DNA of 64,000 nucleotides, from contig NZ_JAKEUQ010000003.1 in assembly GCF_022397955.1 (NCBI RefSeq), positions 134,373-198,372 on the forward strand, read 5' to 3'. A model generated the notes under the pieces. It saw only the letters and a list, made by a program, of their open reading frames with translations, was not told the origin of the DNA and searched no databases. Positions 26,969 through 36,397 of this stretch are shown here, piece by piece. The position numbers were made by a program, and so were the translations under genes. The DNA is from Vibrio sp. Isolate32. Lineage in GTDB: Bacteria; Pseudomonadota; Gammaproteobacteria; Enterobacterales; Vibrionaceae. The first letter of the stretch is position 1, and every line of letters starts with the position of its first letter.

Positions 26969-27607
26969 TTGGAAACGAATTTGGGTCAGGCACAAGAACA
27001 GACACTAAGAACTGAGATCTATTTGGTTCTGTCTGCACTGTTTCGTAGCGCACCTTCTGAAGAGGTGATCGACTTTCTAAAAACGCTAGATATTGAAGCG
27101 TCTGAAAGCTCGATGCAGAAAGCTTGGATTGCCATTCAACAAGCAGCAACAGAATCAAACCGAGAAGCACTAGAAGATGAATATCAAGACCTGTTCATCG
27201 GCATTGGTCGCGGAGAGGTCGTTCCATTTGGTTCTTGGCATCGCACTGGCGCCATGATGGAAAAACCATTGGCTGACATTCGTCATGATTTAGATCTTTT
27301 AGGCATTGAGCGTGATGATCAAGTGAAAGAGCCAGAAGATCACGTCGCGGCGCTTTGTGAAGTGATGGCGATGCTAACGGCTGAGGAAGAAGCACTGCAA
27401 CAAACGGTATTCAATAAGCACCTTGGTCCTTGGTTTAACTCTTTCACGCGTCAGCTTGAAGAGGCAGAAAGTGCAAACTTCTACAAATCGGCCGCTCAGT
27501 TATGTGAAGCCTTCTTAACGTTAGAACAAGTGCGTTTTAGCGTGAATACAAAAAGCAGTAAGCACAAATTAAAGATTGATGTGAAAAACGTCACTGATTA
27601 CGAGTAA
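26969..27607 (+). CDS. TorD/DmsD-family molybdoenzyme chaperone
   Basis: A 212-residue, mainly helical cytoplasmic chaperone. The family motifs LEDEYQDLFIGIGRGEVVPFGS and DHVAALCEVMAML (E-P-x-D-H type, here EPEDH) are present. These chaperones bind the Tat signal of their molybdoenzyme until cofactor has been inserted; here the clients are presumably the formate dehydrogenase catalytic subunit and/or the small Tat protein encoded just after it. Start TTG at 26969 (METNLGQ) follows GGAG at a good distance. Confidence 0.9.
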   Translation: METNLGQAQEQTLRTEIYLVLSALFRSAPSEEVIDFLKTLDIEASESSMQKAWIAIQQAATESNREALEDEYQDLFIGIGRGEVVPFGSWHRTGAMMEKPLADIRHDLDLLGIERDDQVKEPEDHVAALCEVMAMLTAEEEALQQTVFNKHLGPWFNSFTRQLEEAESANFYKSAAQLCEAFLTLEQVRFSVNTKSSKHKLKIDVKNVTDYE

Positions 27608-27681
27608 TCGAGCAGTACGCGATTATATCGATAGAGGGGCATTAAGCCTCCAAAAAAGATCTACCGTAAGGTAAGGAAGCA

Positions 27682-27885
27682 ATGATGAAAGATAATAAAG
27701 ATATAAATACAAGCCGTAGGGATCTACTCAAAGGCTTGACGACTGCAGCCGTTGCTGGAGCCGTTGTCGCTGGTACAACTAAAGTGGCAACCGCTTCAGA
27801 AACAGTTGAAATTTCGAAAGAAGACGTGAAGAAGACTGGCTATCGTGAAACGCAACATATTCGCGATTACTACGACACACTTTAG
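27682..27885 (+). CDS. Small Tat-signal protein of the formate dehydrogenase operon
   Basis: A 67-residue protein that is mostly a twin-arginine signal: TSRRDLLKGLTTAAVAGAVV, then ATAS and about 28 polar residues (KKTGYRETQHIRDYYDTL). Similar small proteins precede the catalytic subunit in Vibrio and Shewanella fdh operons (there called FdhX) and are thought to assist the enzyme or be a minor subunit. GTAAGGAAG precedes a pair of ATGs (27682 and 27685). It is followed after ten bases by fdhA. Confidence 0.85.
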   Translation: MMKDNKDINTSRRDLLKGLTTAAVAGAVVAGTTKVATASETVEISKEDVKKTGYRETQHIRDYYDTL

Positions 27886-27895
27886 GAGATAACAG

Positions 27896-30751
27896 ATGAA
27901 ACTTGTCAAACGCTCCGATAGTGTGAGCAAAGAAACCAATCAGCTAGGTGTGTCTCGACGTGCCTTCATGAAAAATACTTCATTAGCTGCTGGTGGTGCA
28001 GTCGTAGGCGCAAGTCTATTTGCACCAGGCATGATGAAGAAAGCACAGGCTAAATCAGTCGATCCAGAAGCGAAAACAGAAGTAAAGCGTACTATCTGTT
28101 CTCACTGTTCTGTGGGCTGTGGCATCTACGCTGAAGTTCAAAATGGTGTTTGGACAGGTCAAGAACCTGCATTCGATCACCCATTCAACGCTGGTGGACA
28201 CTGTGCGAAAGGTGCAGCACTTCGTGAGCACGGCCACGGTGAACGTCGTCTTAAGTACCCAATGAAATTGGAAGGCGGTAAGTGGAAGAAGCTTTCTTGG
28301 GAACAAGCGATTGAAGAGATCGGTAACAAAGCGCTAGAACTTCGTAAAGAGTCTGGCCCTGATTCAGTTTACTTCCTAGGTAGTGCGAAACACAGTAATG
28401 AACAAGCTTACGCATTCCGTAAGATGGCGTCGCTTTGGGGAACGAACAACGTCGACCACCAAGCGCGTATTTGTCACTCAACCACAGTAGCCGGTGTTGC
28501 GAACACTTGGGGTTACGGTGCAATGACAAACTCGTTCAACGACATGCACAACTGTAAATCGATGCTGTTCATTGGTTCAAACCCTGCAGAAGCTCACCCA
28601 GTAGCGATGCAGCACATCTTGATCGCGAAAGAGAAGAACAACTGTAAGATCGTTGTTGCGGATCCTCGTCGCACGCGTACTGCTGCGAAATCAGATCACT
28701 ACGTTTCTCTTCGTCCTGGTTCTGACGTTGCGTTTATCTGGGGTGTGTTATGGCACGTTTTTGCAAACCAATGGGAAGACAAAGAGTTCATTAAACAACG
28801 CGTATTCGGCATGGACGAGATCCGTGAAGAAGTGGCGAAATGGAACCCAGCAGAAGTTGAACGCGTAACCGGTGTTAGTGAAAAAGATGTATACCACACA
28901 GCGAAACTACTTTCTGAAAACCGTCCGGGTTGTATCGTTTGGTGTATGGGTGGTACTCAGCACACGACTGGTAACAACAACACACGTGCTTACTGTGTAC
29001 TTGAGCTTGCGCTAGGTAACATCGGTAAATCAGGCGGCGGTGCAAACATCTTCCGTGGTCACGATAACGTACAGGGCGCAACTGACCTTGGCGTACTTTC
29101 TGACACACTTCCAGGTTACTACGGCTTGTCTGAAGGTTCTTGGCGTCACTGGTCAAAAGTTTGGGATATCGACTTTGATTGGGTGAAAGGCCGTTTCGAT
29201 GACAATGCATACGGTGGTCAAAAACCAATGAACAGTGCAGGTATTCCTGTATCTCGTTGGGTAGATGGCGTACTTGAAGACAAAGACAAGATTCGTCAGC
29301 GCGAAAATATCCGTGCCATGTTCTACTGGGGTCACGCGGTGAACTCTCAGACTCGTGGTCCAGAGATGAAAAAAGCGATGCAGAAACTGGATATGATGGT
29401 TATTGTTGACCCATACCCAACGGTTGCAGCGGTAATGAACGATCGTACCGATGGCGTTTACCTGCTACCAGCAACGACTCAATTTGAAACCTACGGCAGT
29501 GTAACGGCGTCAAACCGCTCTCTACAATGGCGTGACAAAGTCGTTGAGCCTCTATTCGAATCTAAACCTGACCACGAAATCATGTACTTGCTTTCTAAGA
29601 AGCTTGGTTTTTCTGAGCAGCTGTTCAAAAACATTCGAGTTGAGAACAACCAACCTCTTATTGAAGACATCACACGTGAATTCAACAAAGGTATGTGGAC
29701 GATCGGCTACACAGGCCAAAGCCCTGAGCGCTTGAAAGAACACCAACAGAACTGGCACACGTTCCACAAAACGTCTCTAGAAGCAGAAGGCGGTCCAGCA
29801 AATGGTGAGACTTACGGTCTGCCTTGGCCATGTTGGGGCACTCCAGAGATGAAACACCCCGGCACGCACATCCTTTACGATACGTCTAAGACGGTTGCTG
29901 ATGGTGGTGGTAACTTCCGTACTCGTTTCGGTGTTGAGTTTGAAGGTCAAAGCCTACTTGCTGAAGACAGCTACTCGAAAGGCAGTGCGATCAAAGACGG
30001 TTACCCAGAATTTAGTGACAAACTACTTAAACAACTGGGTTGGTGGGATGACCTAACTACAGAAGAGAAAGCGTCTGCTGAAGGCAAAAACTGGAAGACT
30101 GACGTTTCAGGTGGTATCCAACGTGTGGCAATTAAACACGGTTGTATCCCATTTGGTAATGCGAAAGCACGTGCGATTGTTTGGACATTCCCAGACCGTG
30201 TACCACTGCACCGTGAGCCGCTTTACACGCCACGTCGCGACCTAGTTGCTGATTATCCAACGTGGGACGACAAAGAAGCTATCTTCCGTGTTCCTACGCT
30301 TTACAAGTCGATTCAAGAGCAAGACAAATCTGGTGAATATCCGTTAGTTCTAACTTCTGGCCGTCTGGTTGAATACGAAGGTGGTGGTGAAGAAACCCGT
30401 TCTAACCCTTGGCTAGCTGAGCTACAACAAGAAATGTATGTTGAAGTGAACCCGAAAGACGCGAACGACATTGGCTTTAAAGATGGCGATGACGTTTGGG
30501 TTGAAGGTGCGGAGAAAGGCCGAATTAAGGTGAAAGCGATGGTAACACGTAGTGTGAAACCGGGTTTAGCGTTCTTGCCATTCCATTTCGGTGGGAAGTT
30601 TGAAGGCGAAGATTTGCGTTCTAAGTACCCAGAAGGCACTGATCCTTACGTTATTGGTGAAGCTGCTAACACAGCAACCACTTATGGTTACGACCCTGTC
30701 ACGTTGATGCAGGAAACGAAAGTAACCCTTTGTAATATTCGTAAAGCGTAA
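27896..30751 (+). CDS. fdhA: Formate dehydrogenase catalytic (alpha) subunit, cysteine type
   Basis: A periplasmic molybdopterin/tungstopterin enzyme of 951 residues that oxidises formate to CO2. It has the Tat signal SRRAFMK (residues 20-26). The N-terminal 4Fe-4S ligands are C68, C71, C75 and C103. The metal-binding residue is Cys193 in QARICHSTTV, where E. coli FdnG has selenocysteine. FIGSNPAEAHP, GGGANIFRGHDNVQGATD and LTSGRLVEYEGGG mark the cofactor domains. TAGGAGATAACAG precedes the start. With the Fe-S and cytochrome subunits downstream it should form a membrane-bound complex feeding electrons to quinone. Confidence 0.95.
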   Translation: MKLVKRSDSVSKETNQLGVSRRAFMKNTSLAAGGAVVGASLFAPGMMKKAQAKSVDPEAKTEVKRTICSHCSVGCGIYAEVQNGVWTGQEPAFDHPFNAGGHCAKGAALREHGHGERRLKYPMKLEGGKWKKLSWEQAIEEIGNKALELRKESGPDSVYFLGSAKHSNEQAYAFRKMASLWGTNNVDHQARICHSTTVAGVANTWGYGAMTNSFNDMHNCKSMLFIGSNPAEAHPVAMQHILIAKEKNNCKIVVADPRRTRTAAKSDHYVSLRPGSDVAFIWGVLWHVFANQWEDKEFIKQRVFGMDEIREEVAKWNPAEVERVTGVSEKDVYHTAKLLSENRPGCIVWCMGGTQHTTGNNNTRAYCVLELALGNIGKSGGGANIFRGHDNVQGATDLGVLSDTLPGYYGLSEGSWRHWSKVWDIDFDWVKGRFDDNAYGGQKPMNSAGIPVSRWVDGVLEDKDKIRQRENIRAMFYWGHAVNSQTRGPEMKKAMQKLDMMVIVDPYPTVAAVMNDRTDGVYLLPATTQFETYGSVTASNRSLQWRDKVVEPLFESKPDHEIMYLLSKKLGFSEQLFKNIRVENNQPLIEDITREFNKGMWTIGYTGQSPERLKEHQQNWHTFHKTSLEAEGGPANGETYGLPWPCWGTPEMKHPGTHILYDTSKTVADGGGNFRTRFGVEFEGQSLLAEDSYSKGSAIKDGYPEFSDKLLKQLGWWDDLTTEEKASAEGKNWKTDVSGGIQRVAIKHGCIPFGNAKARAIVWTFPDRVPLHREPLYTPRRDLVADYPTWDDKEAIFRVPTLYKSIQEQDKSGEYPLVLTSGRLVEYEGGGEETRSNPWLAELQQEMYVEVNPKDANDIGFKDGDDVWVEGAEKGRIKVKAMVTRSVKPGLAFLPFHFGGKFEGEDLRSKYPEGTDPYVIGEAANTATTYGYDPVTLMQETKVTLCNIRKA

Positions 30752-30762
30752 GGAGTCTTAAA

Positions 30763-31371
30763 ATGGCTAGAATGAAATTTCTTTGTGACACCAAGCGTTG
30801 TATCGAATGTAACGGTTGTGTCACTGCATGTAAGAATGAAAATGATGATGCTCTGGAATGGGGAATTCAACGTCGTCGCGTTGTCACATTGAACGATGGC
30901 GAACCGGGTGAAAACTCTATCTCAGTTGCGTGTATGCACTGTACTGATGCGCCATGTATGGCTGTTTGTCCTGCAGACTGTTTTGAACATACAGAAGACG
31001 GTATCGTCCTTCACAACAAAGATCTGTGTATCGGTTGTGGTTACTGTTTGTTTGCTTGTCCATTTGGCGCCCCTCAATTCCCTAAACAGGAAGCGTTTGG
31101 TGAGCGCGGTAAGATGGACAAATGTACCTTCTGTGCTGGCGGTCCTGAAACAGAACCAGGTTCTGTTGAAGAGCGTCAAAAGTACGGTGCGAACCGTATT
31201 GCCGAAGGCAAACTGCCAATGTGTGCTTCTTTGTGTTCAACTAAAGCACTGCTAGCGGGTGACGCAGAGAAAGTTTCTGATGTTTTCCGTCAACGTGTTG
31301 TTGAACGTGGTGCGAAAGGTGCTGGTTGGACAAACGGCAATGACTTGTCTTATGACGCAACTAAGAGCTAA
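30763..31371 (+). CDS. fdhB: Formate dehydrogenase iron-sulfur (beta) subunit
   Basis: A 202-residue ferredoxin-like subunit with four cysteine sets for 4Fe-4S clusters: CIECNGCVTACKNEN, CMHCTDAPCMAVCPADC, CIGCGYCLFACPFG, and CTFC with a later CASLCSTKAL. It carries electrons from the catalytic subunit to cytochrome b. There is no signal peptide, as usual for a partner exported together with the Tat-signal subunit. It lies 11 bases after fdhA and 13 bases before the cytochrome gene. Confidence 0.94.
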   Translation: MARMKFLCDTKRCIECNGCVTACKNENDDALEWGIQRRRVVTLNDGEPGENSISVACMHCTDAPCMAVCPADCFEHTEDGIVLHNKDLCIGCGYCLFACPFGAPQFPKQEAFGERGKMDKCTFCAGGPETEPGSVEERQKYGANRIAEGKLPMCASLCSTKALLAGDAEKVSDVFRQRVVERGAKGAGWTNGNDLSYDATKS

Positions 31372-31384
31372 GTAGGAGAGGCAT

Positions 31385-32458
31385 ATGCTTACACTGTTTA
31401 AGCGTCTCTTCCTTGTTGTGCTGCCAATGGTGGCAGCACTAACAATGCTTTCTCCTATGAGTCATGCATCTGAGACGAACTCATCACAAACTCAAGCAAA
31501 CTCAGCTGAAAGAGAAGTGGTTCAACTTGCTGGTGCGGATTACTGGCGACAAGTTAGAGATGGACAATCAGGTTACACCACATCTCAGTCTCCTGAGCAT
31601 GGCGTACTCATCAGTACTCCAGGTCAAACTTGGTACATCTTAAAAGAGAAGTGGATGTCACCAGCTGGTGCCGTTGCTATCTTTGGCAGTATTGCTTTTG
31701 TCACTCTGATGTACGTAGTGATTGGTCCATTGATGCTCAGTGCGCCAAGAACAGGTCGCAAGATCAAACGGTGGTCTCGACTGGATCGTGCATTACACTG
31801 GAGCATGGCGTTTACCTTTCTGACCCTAGCGTTCAGTGGTTTGATGTTGGTTTATGGTAAACACTTCTTGAAACCTTATATACCAACGGATCTATGGGGC
31901 TTCATTGTTCTACTAGCTAAGCAATACCACAACTACATAGGCCCAATTTTCTATGTGTTGTTGATGGCTGTTCTTATCAAATGGTGGCGCAAGTCTATCT
32001 TTAAGAAAGTGGATATCCAGTGGTTCTTGAAACTAGGCGGTATGGTAGGGAAGCATAAAGGCTCTCACCCATCTGCAGAGTTCTCGAATGCCGGTGAAAA
32101 AGCGCTGTTCTGGCTACTTATCGTAATGGGTAGTGTCGCTGCAATCAGTGGTTTGGTATTGGATTTCCCAATCTTTGGTCAAACTCGCCGTGATATGGAA
32201 CTTTCAAACTTAGTTCATATGTTGGCAGCTCTGATCCTAATCTGTGGCTTTGTGTTTCACATCTACATCGGCTTGTTTGGTATGGAAGGTGCACTAAAAG
32301 GCATGATAACAGGCGAAGTTGATGAGACTTGGGCGAAAGAGCACCATGACCTTTGGTATAACGAAGTGATGGAACAAGAAAAGAACGGCGTGCAGCAAGA
32401 CGCTAACGTAACAACAGAGGCAAACGAAGGGGTGAATAAGAATGAACAAACCTCATAA
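31385..32458 (+). CDS. fdhC: Formate dehydrogenase cytochrome b (gamma) subunit
   Basis: A 357-residue membrane protein. A cleavable-looking signal (residues 1-29, VAALTMLSPMSHAS) is followed by about 55 periplasmic residues, then five hydrophobic segments. Haem-ligand histidines lie in LDRALHWSMAFTFLTLAF, YHNYIGPIF, and NLVHMLAALILICGFVFHIY. It anchors the complex and hands electrons to quinone. TAGGAGAGGCAT precedes the start. The C-terminal tail is hydrophilic, and its last 17 bases overlap the next gene. Confidence 0.93.
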   Translation: MLTLFKRLFLVVLPMVAALTMLSPMSHASETNSSQTQANSAEREVVQLAGADYWRQVRDGQSGYTTSQSPEHGVLISTPGQTWYILKEKWMSPAGAVAIFGSIAFVTLMYVVIGPLMLSAPRTGRKIKRWSRLDRALHWSMAFTFLTLAFSGLMLVYGKHFLKPYIPTDLWGFIVLLAKQYHNYIGPIFYVLLMAVLIKWWRKSIFKKVDIQWFLKLGGMVGKHKGSHPSAEFSNAGEKALFWLLIVMGSVAAISGLVLDFPIFGQTRRDMELSNLVHMLAALILICGFVFHIYIGLFGMEGALKGMITGEVDETWAKEHHDLWYNEVMEQEKNGVQQDANVTTEANEGVNKNEQTS

Positions 32459-32858
32459 AGGCATTTGGGTTGCTTATATTCTAAGCTGTTTCACACCATT
32501 TACTTGTCTTATCTCTGGTGTGATCGCGATTATTTACGCAGGTTATCGTTTAGATAAAGGTGAAGATGGCGAAGTCGTTGATACGCATTACTATGGCTTA
32601 ATCCGCTCGTTCTTCTTGAACCTAACCTTCTTTGTGGTTCTTATCGTGACGGTAGCGACCTCAAACGGCGTGTTAATCGGTGTGAACGATTACTGGTATC
32701 AAAACCATATTATCGATGACATCGCTTACTACATTCCATATGTAGGTATGTTATTCGGTGGTGTTGCGATTGTGGTTTGGTTTATCCGTATGTATCAAGG
32801 CATGCAGCGTTTAAGTCAAAATCTGCCGCAAAACCTGTCTACAGGACCAAACCTGTAA
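32442..32858 (+). CDS. Small membrane protein, last gene of the fdh operon
   Basis: A 138-residue protein with three predicted membrane spans (about 8-30, 48-70 and 90-113), without cysteines or histidines arranged for cofactors. The pattern resembles DUF4870-like helical proteins, but I do not recognise a defined family. It overlaps the cytochrome gene and ends just before the operon terminator, so it is made with the complex and may be an assembly or accessory membrane factor. Confidence 0.75.
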   Translation: MNKPHKGIWVAYILSCFTPFTCLISGVIAIIYAGYRLDKGEDGEVVDTHYYGLIRSFFLNLTFFVVLIVTVATSNGVLIGVNDYWYQNHIIDDIAYYIPYVGMLFGGVAIVVWFIRMYQGMQRLSQNLPQNLSTGPNL

Positions 32859-32886
32859 CGTCAGTGCGTTAGCTATAGCTTAAAAG

Positions 32887-32920
32887 AAAAGCCCAGTGAT
32901 TATTTCGCTGGGCTTTTTGT
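32887..32920 (+). terminator. Rho-independent terminator of the fdh operon
   Basis: AAAAGCCCAG and CTGGGCTTTTT pair around a short AT-rich loop, about 30 bases after the last stop. Confidence 0.9.
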
Positions 32921-33167
32921 TTTTAAGTCTCTTGTCTAGAAATATAGCTGTCAGCGGATCTCTACCCTAAGTGTCTGCGGCCGCTTTTTGCGTTTATTGA
33001 AATCAGTCGGAGAGTTTTATTGAAAAGTTAAGTAAACGACTAGCGAGTTATGTCACAAATAGCCAATGAATTCAGTTGGCTAAGACTATGGTCTAATCCC
33101 CAAAACTATTGTTGGAATTTGAACAGTGCTAAGCTGTTACAAAGTGACATATTGAAAAGGACGTTAT
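32921..33167. other. Intergenic region before cobB
   Basis: No coding region. It contains an inverted repeat with arms TAGCCAA/TTGGCTA at 33060-33082, about 85 bases before cobB, which might be an operator. No other clear signal was seen. Confidence 0.4.
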
Positions 33168-33902
33168 ATGCATTTCCCATATCGTAATATCGTAATTCTT
33201 ACTGGTGCCGGCATTTCTGCTGAGTCGGGGATACAAACATTCCGAGCACAAGACGGGCTATGGGAAAACCATAAAATCGAAGATGTCGCCACCCCAGAAG
33301 GGTTTGCAAAAGATCCCGACTTGGTTCAAGCATTCTATAACAAGCGTCGTCATGGCTTAAAAGGTGAGAGCATTCAACCAAATTCAGCCCATAAGGCGCT
33401 AGGTGAGCTTGAAGACAAACTTGATGGCAAAGTTACAATCATAACTCAGAATATCGACAACCTGCACGAGAGAGGCGGTAGCAACAACATTATTCACATG
33501 CACGGTGAACTGTTAAAAGCACGTTGCAGCGAATCTAACCAAGTTATCGAGCATAAAGGTGACATCGAAACTGGTGAACTTTGTCACTGCTGTCAAATTC
33601 CCGCGCAAATGCGTCCACACATTGTTTGGTTTGGTGAGATGCCATTGAGAATGGGCGACATCTATTCCGCACTGGAAGAAGCCGACCTATTTATCTCAAT
33701 CGGTACATCAGGCGTAGTTTATCCAGCTGCTGGGTTTGTGCATGATGCAAAAATGCATGGCGCACATACGATCGAAATCAACCTTGAGCCAAGTGCAGTA
33801 GAGAGCGAGTTTGAAGAGAAACGTTACGGCAAAGCGAGTATCGTGGTGCCTAAACTGGTTGGCGAGTTATTATGTACAGAGAAAGGTTCTTTAACGGCCT
33901 AA
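33168..33902 (+). CDS. cobB: NAD-dependent protein deacylase CobB (sirtuin)
   Basis: A class III sirtuin of 244 residues that removes acetyl or succinyl groups from lysines using NAD. It shows the NAD-binding [12 protein letters not shown] and FRAQDGLW, the catalytic region [13 protein letters not shown] with HMHGE, the zinc-site segment CHCC, and [14 protein letters not shown]. The Tyr/Arg pair of desuccinylases lies in FYNKRRH. The start lacks the N-terminal extension of E. coli CobB. Single gene with its own terminator. Confidence 0.94.
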   Translation: MHFPYRNIVILTGAGISAESGIQTFRAQDGLWENHKIEDVATPEGFAKDPDLVQAFYNKRRHGLKGESIQPNSAHKALGELEDKLDGKVTIITQNIDNLHERGGSNNIIHMHGELLKARCSESNQVIEHKGDIETGELCHCCQIPAQMRPHIVWFGEMPLRMGDIYSALEEADLFISIGTSGVVYPAAGFVHDAKMHGAHTIEINLEPSAVESEFEEKRYGKASIVVPKLVGELLCTEKGSLTA

Positions 33903-33945
33903 GCCTTGTCTTTGATAAAGCACGTCAGTTTCTGAATCTGAAAAA

Positions 33946-33972
33946 AATAAAGCGGCTTACGCCGCTTTATTT
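33946..33972. terminator. Bidirectional terminator cobB / potD1
   Basis: AAATAAAGCGGC, loop TTAC, GCCGCTTTATTT. A symmetrical hairpin between two convergent genes. Confidence 0.88.
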
Positions 33973-33997
33973 ACTTAACTGATTAACTAACAATAAC

Positions 33998-35035
33998 TTA
34001 GTTGTTCACTTTAAGTTTTTGGAAGTACTCGTCATAAATGACACTCGCTTCACCAACTTCATCTTGCCATACACCGTTATCCATCACTGATTGTGGTGGG
34101 AAAACGTTCTTGTCTTCAGCAAATTCTTTTGGAAGAAGAGGGTAAGCGGTTTTTACTGGGGTCGGGTAGCCGATCTCTAGAGCAATTTTTGCTGCGTTCT
34201 CTGGGCGAAGAAGGAAATCGATCATCTTATGAGCTGCTTCGATGTTCTTAGCACCAGACGGAATCGCTAGGCTGTCCATCCAGAAGATAGCACCTTTCTC
34301 TGGCCAGATAATATCAATCGTTGCGCCTTCTTGGCGTGCCATGTAAGCAGAGCCATTCCAAAGCATACCAAGTGACACTTCACCCGCTAGGTAAGGGTTA
34401 GCAGGGAAATCTGAGTTAAATACCAATACGTTTGGCATTAGCTTACGAAGTTCTTCGTACGCTTCTTTGATTTCTTCAGGGTTAGTCGTGTTTGGAGAGT
34501 AACCCAGTTTAGATAAAGCAATATGGAAAACCTCACGAGAGTCATCCATCATCATCAGTTGACCTTCCCACTGTGTATCCCACAGATCGCCCCAGTTTTT
34601 CACTGAAGACTTGTCTAGCATATCTGAGTTGATACCAATGCCCGTTGCACCCCAGATGTAAGGGATCGAGTAGTTGTTGCTTGGGTCAAATGGCTTATCT
34701 AAGTAATTTGGATCCAAATCAGCAAAGTGGCTTAGCTTAGTTTTATCAAGCTCTTGAAGCATGCCTTCTTTACGCATCTTAGAAACGAAGTAAGTAGAAG
34801 GAACCACTAAGTCATAACCCGTACCTTGAGTTTTTAACTTAGCGTACATGCTTTCGTTTGACTCGTAAGTAGAGTAATAAACCTTAATGCCCGTCTCTTT
34901 TGTGAAGTCTTCTAATACTTCATTTGGAATATATTCAGACCAGTTGTAAAAATACAGTTCTTGGTCAGCTGCGAAAGAGGGTGTAGAAAGTAAAGTAGCA
35001 GCACACAATGCGCCGGTATACAGTGTTTTTTTCAT
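33998..35035 (-). CDS. potD1: Polyamine ABC transporter substrate-binding protein, PotD1 type
   Basis: A periplasmic binding protein of 345 residues for spermidine-type polyamines. Signal peptide MKKTLYTGALCAATLLSTPSFAA is followed by ELYFYNWSEYIP. Pocket residues of E. coli PotD are kept: the WSEY segment, the aromatic PYIWGATG, DDSREVF, MLWNGSA and the IFWMDS Trp-x-Asp. The start at 35035 is favoured by GGAAC upstream. It is the last gene of potABCD2D1. In V. cholerae the corresponding distal gene is the one needed for spermidine and norspermidine uptake. Confidence 0.9.
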   Translation of the reverse strand: MKKTLYTGALCAATLLSTPSFAADQELYFYNWSEYIPNEVLEDFTKETGIKVYYSTYESNESMYAKLKTQGTGYDLVVPSTYFVSKMRKEGMLQELDKTKLSHFADLDPNYLDKPFDPSNNYSIPYIWGATGIGINSDMLDKSSVKNWGDLWDTQWEGQLMMMDDSREVFHIALSKLGYSPNTTNPEEIKEAYEELRKLMPNVLVFNSDFPANPYLAGEVSLGMLWNGSAYMARQEGATIDIIWPEKGAIFWMDSLAIPSGAKNIEAAHKMIDFLLRPENAAKIALEIGYPTPVKTAYPLLPKEFAEDKNVFPPQSVMDNGVWQDEVGEASVIYDEYFQKLKVNN

Positions 35036-35215
35036 TACTGTTCCGTTCATTTGTTTGATTTGAAGTTGGGTAGTGAGCCCAAAGTAAAAGGATTCCTAAA
35101 AATCGCGATATATTATAGCAGCGATATAATAAAATAGGCAGCCTAAGCTGCCTATTCATTGATATTGTTGTTTTTAACCAATTAACTGTCGAGTAAGACT
35201 CGTCAAATAAGCCAG

Positions 35216-36250
35216 TTATTGACCCGCTTTAAGCTTCATGAAGTAATCTTCGTACTTCACGGTCTTATCGCCGACTGCAGCTTGCCATTCAACACGATCA
35301 AGGTCTTCTTGAGACGGGAACAGAGCAGGGCTGTCTTTGAACTTCTCGTTAGACGCTTTCACTGCGGTTAGGTAACCAGTATCACGAGAGATTTGCTCAG
35401 CGATTTCAGGGCGAAGTAGGAAGTCGATCATCTTGTGAGCCGCTTCTACGTTTGTTGCACCAGAGCTGATTGCGAAGTTATCAACCCAACCGATACCGCC
35501 TTCTTTAGGGAATACCAGTTTAATTGGTAGACCTTCGTTTTGAGCCGCTGCTGCAGAGCCGTTCCAAAGCATACCAAGGCCAACTTCACCAGACATGTAT
35601 GGTGCGCCAGGGTTGTCTGAGTTAAATACTAGAACATTCGGCATTAGCTTTTGTAGCTCAGCGTAAGCTTCGTCGATCTCTTTCTCGTTAGTTGTGTTAC
35701 CTGAGTAACCTAACTTGCGTAGTGCAATGTGGAAAACTTCGCGAGTATCGTCCATCATCATCAGCTGACCTTCAAGCTCAGGCTTCCATAAGTCAGCCCA
35801 GCTTTGAAAATCTTCTGGATCGTACATGTCTGTGTTAACAGCCAAACCAGTAATAGCAACTACGTGTGGAATAGAGTAGTCGTTATTTGGGTCGTAAGGC
35901 TTATCTAGGTAGTTTGTATCTAGATTCTTAAAGTTGTTCAGCTTGGTTTTGTCGATCTTTTGAAGCATACCCTCATCACGCATCTTAGATACGAAGTAAG
36001 TCGACGGCACAACTAGGTCATAGCCTTTGTTGTGTGTTTTTAGCTTTGCGTACAGGGTTTCGTTCGACTCGTAAGTCGAGTAGATAACCTTGATACCAGT
36101 CTCATCAGTGAACTGTTCTAGAATCTCACTGTTGATGTAAGGTCCCCAGTTCATGAATACCAATTCTTTGTTATCTTTCGCAAAAGACGGTGCAGATAAC
36201 ATTGAAAGCGCACATGCACTACCAGCTAATAGAGTAGCCCATTTTTTCAT
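35216..36250 (-). CDS. potD2: Polyamine ABC transporter substrate-binding protein, PotD2 type
   Basis: Tandem paralogue of PotD1, 344 residues, with signal MKKWATLLAGSACALSMLSA and a PSFA cleavage region. GGAGC lies nine bases before the chosen ATG at 36250. Overall very similar to PotD1, but several pocket segments differ: NWGPYIN instead of NWSEYIP, and PHVVAITG instead of PYIWGATG. The DDTREVF and W-x-D (GWVDN) segments are kept. It may therefore have altered polyamine preference or weaker binding. Co-transcribed with potABC. Confidence 0.88.
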   Translation of the reverse strand: MKKWATLLAGSACALSMLSAPSFAKDNKELVFMNWGPYINSEILEQFTDETGIKVIYSTYESNETLYAKLKTHNKGYDLVVPSTYFVSKMRDEGMLQKIDKTKLNNFKNLDTNYLDKPYDPNNDYSIPHVVAITGLAVNTDMYDPEDFQSWADLWKPELEGQLMMMDDTREVFHIALRKLGYSGNTTNEKEIDEAYAELQKLMPNVLVFNSDNPGAPYMSGEVGLGMLWNGSAAAAQNEGLPIKLVFPKEGGIGWVDNFAISSGATNVEAAHKMIDFLLRPEIAEQISRDTGYLTAVKASNEKFKDSPALFPSQEDLDRVEWQAAVGDKTVKYEDYFMKLKAGQ

Positions 36251-36397
36251 TGACGTTAGCTCCAAACTAAACGTTGCCCGAAGGCAGTAGATAGAAAAAC
36301 AGAATGGCAATTTACCATTCTGTTTATGATTAACACTTTGTAGAACATGAAGTTTGTTAACTTCTTATCAAGTTAGTCTCTGTATAGAGTAGGAGAC

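Noticed and set aside
28450-28500. Possible selenocysteine site in formate dehydrogenase
   Set aside because: The active-site codon is TGT (Cys193) and the gene is uninterrupted; no in-frame TGA.
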